From: Manduca sexta
Taxonomy: Eukaryota > Arthropoda > Insecta > Lepidoptera > Sphingidae
NCBI RefSeq assembly: GCF_014839805.1
Contig: NC_051135.1
Location: forward strand, 9,179,291 to 9,243,290
DNA: 64,000 nucleotides
Direction: 5' to 3'
The translations under genes and the position numbers were made by a program. Shown piece by piece: positions 32,863-42,944 of the stretch; position 1 is the stretch's first letter; each line of letters starts with the position of its first letter. Below the pieces are notes generated by a model. The model was not told the DNA's origin. It was given only the letters and a program-made list of their open reading frames with translations, and made no database searches.

Positions 32863-35639
32863 TGTAATTATCAAATTGAAAAAAGATATGAAGTACAAAT
32901 TAATGCAGTGTATAATACCTAACCAAGACAGTCAAAGGAGTATACAACTACATGAACATTTTTCGTTACCAAGCAAACAGAAGCACTGCAAAAATGCCAC
33001 GTAACCGAATTAAAAAGAACTGCAAAAGCGGGTAGCGTTGAAAAATTGAAACTTTTCGATTTGGATGATGCCGCGAGTCGCGACACGAGCGATGCGGCTG
33101 ATGGCGGAATATTAATGAATTGGTTGACATCGGATTTACAAACAACAAACTGGATATTTTATTTGTTTCTTGTTTTGATACCAGCGTGTGGGTCGGTGTG
33201 CTTTTATTTTTATTATTAATAATTTATGAAATGAAATAACTTATTTGAATCAATAACGTGTTAAGCATTTAGATTCTGTTAAATTCTACAGCACCACCAG
33301 TCTAGAAAAAGGTTTGCACTAGTTTACACAGTACTCTAAGAACTGCTAAGAAACTCTAGTGTTGCTGTTTAAAATCAGTTCAAAGGCATAAAGTAGGTAC
33401 AGTGTAACACAAAAGAATTACATTTAGTTTTTTTGTTCAGAGCAGTTTAATTATTTATTTGTCTGCTTGCTTATTTGCATATTGGGAAATTAGGCTGGCT
33501 TGCCGGTTTTAATATCTATATTATATACATAATGAATTACCAAAATACTGATATTACAAAAAATAGTCTACCTGGACATCTAACCTAAGACCTCATCACA
33601 AAAATCATACCAATATAACTGCCATCACATCGCAAACTATATAACTTCTTAAAAACTTACAGCGAGATGCATTATCTTTTCTAATGAAATGTTGGTATTC
33701 ACTTAATATTCGAGTTGATTCAAAGAGCAGTCCAAAAGCGAATGTAGAAATAAAACGCAACGATATTATGTGCGGCCGAGTTAGCGCAAAACTAAAAAAC
33801 CGTGTACAGTTTGACAGCGGTCTGACGCGGCTCATGCATATTCAAAGCTGAAACTCTAACGCGGGAGATATTGAAATAGCCAGAGATTACTGGACTTTAT
33901 GATTTATGTACGATTTTTGATTCACCATGTGGCAACTGTATGCGCAAAATGATTCGCGAGATGTTGACATTTGACTGCAACACTATTCAGGACGTTAAAT
34001 CAAGAGAAATGTTATACAAGGCACTGAACATCGTCAATGTTTTTATATAAATTTCTTACGTATTTCATAAATATATAATTTATGTTTATGATAGAACTTG
34101 CTTATCAAATATTCATATATAAACTGCATTCTCAGAATTATGCTCAAATTCAATAAAACATTATCTGGAAATTATTCTAACTAAATAAGCAGCGATATAG
34201 TGTTTCCTAATAACAGCTCAAAGGTAGCGTCGAGCGTAAAAGAAATTAAAACCCAAGCAGATTAAAGATAACAAACAAAGCGTATTAAGATCCATTGAAA
34301 AAAGTTCTCCGATTTCACAGCGGCAGGGAGAATGGGCCAAATCTCGCGCGGAATGGGCCAAAAACGAATATTGAAGTGAAAAAAAATATATAAGCGAACG
34401 ATCTAAAGTTGTTTTTAATTAGATTCCTCGTTCAGTTGTTTTTTTCTTTTTCGCTGTATTTGCTTTCTCACCTTTAGATCACTTGGTTTAATGGCCCTTT
34501 AATGAGAAAAGTTAAACGCTGACAGCGGACTTTGATAAGTTGCTTTAAACATTTTATTGTTTTTGTTTGGTTTCTATGTCGTGAATCTTTGGACGGTGGA
34601 TTACGATTCTGTAGGAGAGTTGATGATTTCTTCTCTTGCAAAAGGTTGGCTTATTAACAGTAATAATATGAAATTGGCAAATGAGGAGTCAGCACCATCC
34701 TTAGGCAACTCTGTCGGAAGATTTACCTATAGGCGTGTTGCCTGCCGATCTGTGTGAAGAAGGAAAATGTATTGGAACACCAAGAATTACTTAACCGTGC
34801 TCTATTTAACGATTAACAAATGAAATACAATTATTCAACAATCTGGTTCTAAGCTTATTACGGCCACCACCATTCCTACAATTTGCGTTATTTTATTGAA
34901 ACTCAGCCAAGCTTAGATGACTATCAATCAGTGGCGAAGGATCCATATATTCCAATTCCTACCGGTGTACCTTTCGTAATTTATATAAAATCCAATCTAA
35001 TTTGCAGATCGCATTTATGCACATAAGTACTTATTTGTCGGGTTCCCTTTCAGGAAATTTCACCCTTCACCGCTACTTTTTTTTTGGTTTCGCGGAGAAA
35101 GTGCCTTATGACTACCACCCAGTCTTCGTGGGGGGTGACTAGGCGGTTATTTTGGGGTCACCTTACCTTATTACACGGCCTTGAGCCGCCGAGATTTGAT
35201 GATGATCTTCAGGCACCCTTCATTACTACTAGCAATTTTAGAAATGTCAATGATCAATTGCTGTGCAAAAATAAAATTATTCTATATTTATTTAAATCAT
35301 ATTCTTCAAATCGAAGTCGATCCCGTGTGGGTCCAAACTCGAACGAATTGATCCGGCTGATCTACAGTTGATTGATATTTAATGAACCGGAAATGTAAAT
35401 GTTAATTACGGAAAGCAAACGTTTCCAACGAACACTGGCTTAACTTTTTCTTAGCGTTTGGTCTGATTCAACTGATTTCGGAGTTTATTTTAATTTTTGT
35501 TTTACTTTCTATTGTTTATTAAAGTTTCTGTAGATGATGTGTTAATTAATTTAAATGAAGGATGAGAAATGGCGTGCTGGGCAATTATTTGAAATCTAAA
35601 TATTTCTTTGATTTGATAAAGTTGATCAAGAATCATTGA
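32863..35639. other. Long unassigned stretch without recognised repeats
   Basis: About 2.8 kb with no SINE, Helitron or D copy, unusual for this window. The frames are short. It could be older single-copy DNA; the paired phrases GAATGGGCCAAATCTCGCGC and GCGGAATGGGCCAAAAACG near 34330-34365 are the only local pattern I notice. Confidence 0.4.
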
Positions 35640-35828
35640 ATTAAAATATAATTTTACGGATTTCGCGGTTTTGTATATTATAATTTTCTCCCGACGTTTC
35701 GAAGCTTTTGGAGCCTTTGTGATCACGTGGCGGACTGAGGTGTTGGTTATCCGCAAAGTCAAAGTTACAATATCTACCTACATTTTACAATTATACAGTC
35801 CTTTATTTTAATGTCTAACATTTCATTA
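35640..35828 (-). repeat. Repeat family D
   Basis: ACGGATTTCGCGGTTTTG, CTCCCGACGTTTCGAAGC, GACTGAGGTGTTGGTTATCC and AATATCTACCTACATTTTAC. Confidence 0.75.
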
Positions 35829-36499
35829 CTATCATCATGAATATTTCATTTGATGTAATTATAATTATTGAGATAATTACGATAAAAAGGGACAAAAGAC
35901 AGTGATATTAATTATTTTTCTAGTGTTATGTTGCTGGGATATTTCCTATGCATTATTCTCTTACAACCCGCTCTATTTCATTACTCGATCCGATCCTCAC
36001 CGGTCCATTTTCAAACTGAATATTTATATAAGGCTCTTGTAAAAAGCGCGAAATGGCAAAGAAAACAGGCGAAGTTTGCTTTGATGCCCTGTTTTATAAC
36101 TTTTATAATTTTAAGCTAATTTGAAGAAAAACGCGTTGGCTCGTTTGGCTTAATAATTCTGACGATATTTACAAATTCGTTTTTGTACTTAAATATAATT
36201 TTTAATGCGTTACGAAGGACTAAAAATATTTAGATAGGGTGGGGTTATTTGTGCATTACTGATTTTTGCATCTTATGTAAATGGAAAAATAGTGAAACTT
36301 TGGCAAATTATGGTCTTACTAATTTAAAAAGATGTTCGTCTGTCTTTAATTGACTTCCAAAAGGTTAACGATGTTACTGGGCAATGGAGTGAGGTTATAT
36401 TATCAGCCCTATATAAGGCTAGCTCCTAGAGCTAGGTACACGTATTTACTAAGGGCAATTGTCTTCGTATGCTATTATGCAGAGCCCAGCTTTACTACA
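35829..36499. other. Unassigned AT-rich spacer
   Basis: Nothing recognised. Confidence 0.35.
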
Positions 36500-36694
36500 C
36501 TTTTTGGTGGTTGGATATATTTTATATCTCCTGGATAGCGATCTTACGGTAGGTGTTCAAACTAGCCATACTAGCACACAGAAGTGTGTCGCGTTCCAGG
36601 ATCAGCCTGTGTATATTAGGTTTCAACAGGCCGGCATAATTATATCGACTGCCAAGGGGTAATCATCTCACGTCAGTCGATATTCTATTAGAAC
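36500..36694 (+). repeat. Repeat family C, 3' end missing
   Basis: TTTGGTGGTTGGATATATTT to GTCAGTCGATATTCTATTAG. The CTCCACTTACC end is absent. Confidence 0.65.
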
Positions 36695-37369
36695 TAAATT
36701 AGGAACCCAATTTAAATTAAACATTGTTTTTGTATATTTATTTATTATTAAGCTTAATCATCAAATGTTAAATTAAGCATCGACTTCATCAAAATATTGA
36801 ATGAATATGACTGTTCTTTTTTATATGCTGTTAGACATTGCTGCTCTTCAAATTTCAAGCTTCAAAGTCAACAATAAGGACCCACCAGGTTTTGATTTCC
36901 AAATCCCTTCAGAAATCAAAAAATATGCGAAACGGTCATATCTTTTGATCGCCTCTTACAAGTTTGATATTTCATAGCTGAAAGAGAACGTAGGCCTGAG
37001 TATTTGATATAAATTTTAACTTAATACTTCTATGTGTTCCTCAGAATACTGTCCGTCTCACTGGACAGACAGACGGTCAATAAATTGATCTTATAACGGT
37101 TTCTTTTGAGGTACGGAACCCCAATACATTCAGGGACTTTAATAATTTCACTTCCTAATATTCCGATATTTGTTGCAAACGTTCATTATACGAAAGGCTG
37201 TATATTAAATGCTACTCAAAAGTACACAAAAGATGATGTAAGCGACGTCTGTTGAATAATGCTGTTTTGGGGGTGCTATCCACGCTCCGGTCTATTTACA
37301 TTACATTATTAGATTTTATGCGATATTTTTGTTTCGACAAATTGCTAGAAATGTAATATGTAATAGCTA
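36695..37369. other. Unassigned AT-rich spacer
   Basis: Nothing recognised. Confidence 0.35.
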
Positions 37370-37645
37370 TTGCTTGCGGCTTTGTCCACGTGAAAGAGTT
37401 TTCCAGAATAAAAGTACCACTATACTTTCGGGATATAAAGGAACCTATATCTTTCTCAAGGTCTCAAATTATCTTCATAAAAAAAAATCATCGAATTCCG
37501 TCGGGTATTTTTTGAGTTTATCGCTTTCAGAGAGCAAGTTATATAGCATATAGCCTTCCCCGTTAAATAGTTTGTGCTAAACTTTTTGATTTTTTTGATT
37601 CGAACTAATAGTTCCTGAGATTAGCACGTTTAAACAAACAGCAAA
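37370..37645 (-). mobile_element. Diverged Helitron, inverted
   Basis: CTTGCGGCTTTGTCCACGTG (decayed 3' hairpin) to TTCGAACTAATAGTTCCTGA, GATTAGCACGTTTAAACAAAC (5' part). The 5' terminal TC block is lost next to a SINE fragment. Confidence 0.55.
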
Positions 37646-37651
37646 GCAACC

Positions 37652-37768
37652 GAGAATTCTCTAAGAATACTCACATAACTAATTAGAAAAGGTAGAGGTA
37701 CGTGTCCTTGGGTTTTGAACCTCCACAGATTAATTTCGGCAGTCCGTTCCATTCCCAACGAGGTTATG
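37652..37768 (-). repeat. SINE family A head fragment
   Basis: GAATTCTCTAAGAATACTCA, GGGTTTTGAACCTCC (B box) and GGCAGTCCGTTCCATTCCC. The body is mostly deleted. Confidence 0.6.
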
Positions 37769-38095
37769 GAAATCTAAAACTAGTCACATTATCGAATATT
37801 ATCTCGACATTCAATGTTTTAGTAGCACATTTGATTGTCGCCTCGTGGAAATAGTTTATAGGCACATTATTGCGTCAAAATATTATCGAACTTTTCAAAA
37901 TAGCCCCCTGTTTTAAGATTCGCTCGGCGCAATGTCCGCGACATACCAGCAAAGCCGTAAAGGCTTTCGCCAATTAACTATTGAAGACAGACCTTTGTCA
38001 CTGTATTGAGTGCTCGGCGCCTCGTTCCAGCTTTCACAATGCCTTTTTAATTATATATTGTGTGTTTACTTCATCTTTGAATTATTTATACTTAA
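37769..38095. other. Unassigned spacer
   Basis: Nothing recognised. Confidence 0.35.
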
Positions 38096-38290
38096 CTAGC
38101 AATCTGACAGGGCTTCACATGGGTAGCAAAGCATATATGCCAACAAAAAAATGTGTAAATTTAATTGAATTACACTCATAAACCTTCCTTTTGAATTACT
38201 TGATGAAAACATGAAAACCCGTTTGTTACTTTTCGAGTTTATCGCGGTCAGACAGACGCGGCGAGGGACTTTGTTTTATAATATGTAAGG
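38096..38290 (-). mobile_element. Diverged short Helitron, inverted
   Basis: Starts CTAGCAATCTGACAGGGCTT and ends GACTTTGTTTTATAATATG, matching the layout of the short Helitron at 42019 and the family E ends. Confidence 0.5.
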
Positions 38291-38838
38291 ATTTTGATCG
38301 TGTTGCTAAATTCCTAGAATAAAAGTCGGAAACTATATTTGAATGTGTTGTGGAAATGCTTCGTGGAAAGTTCCTGTATTTAATCATATTTTTTCTATTC
38401 AACGGTTTAGGTTTTGTGTTGTTGGCATTAAATACAAAGTTTTAAAATACGAGCCGTGTTCTCTGGTTCGTATGCGGTCATATTTTTATAAGGGCATCTT
38501 TATGTCCCATAACCGTTTCGTTTTAAAGATATCGTAATGATTCCTGTACTGTTTACTATTCACTATTTTTCTTTATCATAATTTCTAATTAATGACCGGA
38601 AACGACGTAAAACAAATAAAGAACGAACATCGCGACTGTTTCCTTTATATTCTGAGACTGTACGCAAAGTTTAATTCAAAACTTAATTACAGTCCAAATT
38701 ATGATGAAGTGGTGAACTAAGAATACGAAATGGCTTTCTTGGTGAGATTTTTATGAATTATAAGATTTTTATAATTTTCTCTTAAGGTTTTTAGATTATT
38801 TTTGAAATATAAACCTGTGATAAATGTGACCATTTTCA
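38291..38838. other. Unassigned AT-rich spacer
   Basis: The 64-codon frame at 38343 has no recognised motif. Nothing else. Confidence 0.35.
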
Positions 38839-39098
38839 TGTTTGCTGGTGGTAGGATACAATATATCCGCCCAGATAGCGACAATCGTACACAAGGTGTC
38901 AAAACCCGCCTATGTGCCCCGCGTAAGTGTCGCGTTCCGGGACCAGCCTGTGTATATCCGATCCAAACAGGCCGGCATAATTGTGTCGACTGCTGAGGGG
39001 AATCATCTCTCCTCAGTCGAAATTCTATGAGACCCCGCTCCACTTACCAGTAGGAGCAGTCGGGTGATTTTACCGTGCACATATTGCCGTACAAAAAA
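38839..39098 (+). repeat. Repeat family C, full length
   Basis: GTTTGCTGGTGGTAGGATAC, GATAGCGACAATCGTACACA, ATTGTGTCGACTGCTGAGG and CCCCGCTCCACTTACCAGTA. Open frames on both strands here are shadows of this repeat. Confidence 0.75.
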
Positions 39099-40600
39099 GT
39101 ATGATCATTTACTATATATATGTAATGCAGAGGTTCTTTGCGCATTTTTAAAGGTAATGCAGGTGTTTGGTTTCCATAATTATAGTCTAAGTAGGAGTTC
39201 CTTCATTGACTTTCAAAACATTGGTCATATTCTTTAACTAACGAACTTAAATACTTCTATATAAGCGACAAGGCCTTTAAATAAATTAAAAAGAAATCTG
39301 CGTCTAAATAATTCCTGTGACCTTTTTCAGGTCGTCTGTCATTACACACACACACACACACACGCACACACACAAAGTAACAATTACTCTGCGTACGAAA
39401 TTTACTCCAACATGGAATATTAATTAGCTCTACAGTTCACTGTATCGGTTAAAGTTTCCAATGTCAAACTAGAAATGTTATTAAGTCACACATATGGTTC
39501 ATGTAATGTGTATTCATTATATAAAGCATTATAGTTAAGGTATGCTAATTAGAAATTGTTTTGGCTTTTTGGTGTATTTTATTTGGGTTAACTTTTCTTA
39601 GTGTTTAATGAACTTAGAAAGTAATGTTTTCATTATTTACTAGTGTTTGTTCGCGGCTACAATCGGTTCATCGTTATAATCATTAGCCTTTCTTGCTATT
39701 AAAGTTCAAAAATCACTGCAATGATCTATTGCGCCGTAGTTTGATGCCAGCGCCACAGATTTTAAAAATCATATTAAATAGTTCAATTGTTTCCTAAGGA
39801 AGCAAATTCCTGATATAAAAGTCTATGTGTTAACCAAGACATGGTCTATGAGTGTTTCAAAATTTATACAAATCCGTTCAGTTGTGTCAGACACAGAACA
39901 TCTAAACATCCAAACATTCTCGAATTAAAATATTATATAATAAGAGTAAAACGGGTAAAAAGTAACTGTAGCCAATTCAGTCGCATGCGGAATATAGTAT
40001 CCTCGTATTAGTAAACGTGGCATTAGTATTTATAATTGGGCTAAATAAGCCTTATTAAAGTCAGAATGTAGAATACAGTTCCAGAGTGTTGTGTCCTTTA
40101 AAGTTCTAAATGACTTTTAACTATTGACCAAGTTGGCATTACAAATCGGACATTCTGATTTAAAGCAATCTATTGCAGAAGAGTTAGATAAAAGTGCAGT
40201 TCACCTCAAACACATGAACAATGAAACATAAATTTCAGCACACCGGAATCATACGAATCTACAAAACCCACCGCGGTTTCCTCAAACTCAGCAAAAAACC
40301 GTTACATTTAAAAATTCAGGTCGAAGCAACAGACGTTAACGGGAGCGGGCGCACCAGCCCGGAGGCGTTCCTACCGGAAACAATTTGCTGAAAATTCAAC
40401 TGAAATAATTTGGAACTTTGTAAATTTGGATAATGGATACACGAGCTTTCATGCATTTGCTTTTGTCCGTAAGCATTTAGTTCAAAGTGTCCCGGAAATA
40501 TTTTTGTCTGTTTTATGCTGTTTTGCCGTATTCGCGGGATTTGGTTGGTGTTTTTTTCCAAACTTACCACACCTAGCTCTTCATCTATCATATGAAAAAA
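39099..40600. other. Unassigned DNA with a CA microsatellite
   Basis: (CA)n lies at 39344-39375. The two overlapping opposite frames near 40316-40611 show no motifs. No gene called. Confidence 0.4.
39344..39375. repeat. (CA)n microsatellite
   Basis: About 15 AC/CA dinucleotides with one G substitution. Confidence 0.9.
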
Positions 40601-40610
40601 GGATCACGTG

Positions 40611-41500
40611 ATAGTTAGTGATCATAGTCGGAATTTAACTACTGTAATACCTGAATGATCCTTAAAGGCTCTACCTGGCGTTAAGGTAGAAATTGTACGT
40701 AAAGTTTCTTCAAATAAAACCTACATTTCCTTCTATCTAAAAAGTTCAGTTGATAGTTAGTGATCATGGTCGAAATTCAACTTCCCTAATATATGTAGAA
40801 TGGTTGAAGACATAAGGAAACATCTTAATAGATTACTCCAAAATGAGTTGATGTTAAGCAAGCATATCTTAGTGATAACTAAGCCTTAGCCTTCTGCCTA
40901 CGTAAAAACAAGAAAAAGAATAACTTAATATCGTGGAAATAACTTATCAGGCAAGTTACTCTGCACAGAGAATACATCAATCTGAACTACGAAATATAAA
41001 GCATTACATAATTATATAATGCAATACTTCATATTTATATTGCTCTCTATTTATTTCAGCTACCAAGCAATAGTTTGGTAATAACGGTGGTGTTCCGGCT
41101 ATAATAACTTCTATGTTGAGGGGATCCTTTTTCCGCAGTTAGCTCGTAGTAGGTCGGGCCGTTGTGCGTGGAATGCCGACTACGGGTCTAGCCAGCCTAA
41201 CTCCTTCCAGAAGCGTAGGATCACCCTGGTTCCTCCACAGGCTTCTCGGAGTGAGCCCGGTGTACCGAGGATTTCAGCCCCTTGTGCAGCTACTCCTTCG
41301 AATTCCAGAATATGGTGGGAGGCTCCTTTTGGTAGGCGTTCGTCATCCGATAGACATCCGCTGCAAAGTGGGCTGTCGGTGATACCTAAAACATATAAGT
41401 GTGTGTTTAAAGGGCAGTGTTCGGTGATTGTACCCACATGTTTGAAGACTTTATCAGGCTTCAAGGTAGGAATTGTACGTAAAGGTTCTTCACTTAAAGG
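40611..41500. repeat. Patch of duplicated LINE debris
   Basis: GATAGTTAGTGATCAT occurs at 40611 and 40752. AATTGTACGTAAAG occurs at 40690 and 41469, the second being part of the LINE fragment at 41180. The segment is thus built from repeated pieces of the same element. Confidence 0.45.
41180..41470 (-). pseudogene. LINE ORF2 C-terminal fragment (I/LOA/R1-type)
   Basis: The minus-strand frame reads HVGTITEHCPLNTHLYVLG, then SPLCSGCLSDDE, then HHILEFEGVAAQGAEILG and FWKELGWL. This matches the segment found after reverse transcriptase/RNase H in insect I-group and R1-like LINEs: 'GHCPLxxHL ... CxxC ... HxLxEC'. The last Cys of the C2HC-like knuckle is replaced (EFE in place of an EC), and nothing upstream of this domain is preserved, so it is a dead fragment. 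Confidence 0.6.
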
Positions 41501-42018
41501 TCCCTAAAAGGTAAGCGGTAGTTGTGAGGTTAAATCATCTCGCTCTATCAGTAAGGCGAGGCTTATTACCTTATCGAAGGCTGTCTCTTTGTGCTGAACA
41601 CTGACGGTTCATACAAAAGAAATGACTTTGAACATGATTGGGTGGAACGCGAAAGTATTTTTTAACTGTATGCATGAAGGATGTCAATAAGCTGAATCGA
41701 TTACAATGATATTATTGTACTTGCATGGTATTGAGATACTTGGTTTTCTTTATTATTATTCTTATTTGGTAGAGGTATGTTGTAAAGTGTGGCCGGAGCG
41801 ATGCCACTTTTTAACAAAAACAGATATCGATTAGAAACTCTGCTGGGATAAGGACGACTCAAATAGATTGTCGAAGCACATGTTTACTCTCTGTTTACAT
41901 TATATTTCCTACTGCAATTAAACAGTTAGTGATAACCATTGTCACCAGAACCTACAGTGAACTTTATTTATGTATAATCTACATTAATAATATATATAGT
42001 CATGAATATATAACGAAA
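41501..42018. other. Unassigned spacer
   Basis: Nothing recognised. Confidence 0.35.
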
Positions 42019-42232
42019 CTAGCTTTTGCTCGCGGCTTCGCCTGCGTGAAGGAGTTTGCCGGGATAAAAGCCCCGCTATATATTTTCCCGGGATAGAAAA
42101 TCGCCTATAACTTTCCCAGGGTCTTAAATTATCTCCATACCAACTTTCATAAAAATCCGTTCAATAGTTTTGAGAAAATTAATAGCACACAAACAGACAG
42201 AAATAGGCATTTTGTTTTATAATATGTATAGA
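42019..42232 (-). mobile_element. Short non-autonomous Helitron, inverted, complete ends
   Basis: On the minus strand it starts TCTATACATATTATAAAAC and ends CGCGAGCAAAAGCTAG followed by T. The hairpin region GCGAAGCCGCGAGC precedes CTAG. 214 bp, no coding. Confidence 0.75.
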
Positions 42233-42535
42233 AATACCTCATCACATATTTCTGCTACCAATCTAAACGAGACATTTATAATCTTATAAACCAAAAATCG
42301 TGCCAGACAGGTCGATACCAATTACATATTTTGCACAATAGGCTCTCAGGCTAATGCGAGCCCGACAGACCCTTAACATCGGGACCGACATCCGTTGAAT
42401 ACCAAACAGGCTTTTTGCTTATGGCACTCAATTTATGTTCTCGTGAGCTGTTTTCCGCACGGATGGTTATTCACACCCATCGTTTTTAGTTTTAATGGGG
42501 GGTTAGGATTAAGTAATTTTGAAATTTATCTTGAG
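42233..42535. other. Unassigned spacer next to the LINE
   Basis: Nothing recognised. It ends at the LINE 3' tail. Confidence 0.35.
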
Positions 42536-42561
42536 TAGTGAATAGTAAATAGTAAATAGTA
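42536..42561 (-). repeat. LINE 3' tandem tail (ATTTACT)n
   Basis: Plus strand GAATAGTAAATAGTAAATAG; about three 7-bp units directly after the LINE's AATAAA-containing end. Confidence 0.8.
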
Positions 42562-42944
42562 AAATCCTTTATTTGCAAAAAAGTTGGTACAGTATAGAAT
42601 CTTAACTAGTCATTTCTGATCAATCAACTTTTGTCAAATTTATTGACATGCAAATTTTTTTTTTTTTATGTGTATAATAATAAAAGAAAATAATTAATTA
42701 GGTTAGGGCAAGTTTTAGTTATAAATTTTTTGGAATTTAACATAAGTTTTACATTATGATGCCTATTGTAATATGATTAATTTTGAATATTGATTATGAT
42801 TATTAATTCTAGAATACAAAATGTCGCAGATAATCTTTATACAGTACTGTTTCCGTTTTTTTTAATTTTTATAGTTCAAGAACTCCTGGATTGTGTAGAA
42901 GCATCTTTCCAGAAGCCATTTTTTAAATTTTTTAACAAATAATC

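Noticed and set aside
38717..39043. 108-codon minus-strand frame
   Set aside because: It covers a family C repeat; both strands have open frames there and neither looks like a protein family.
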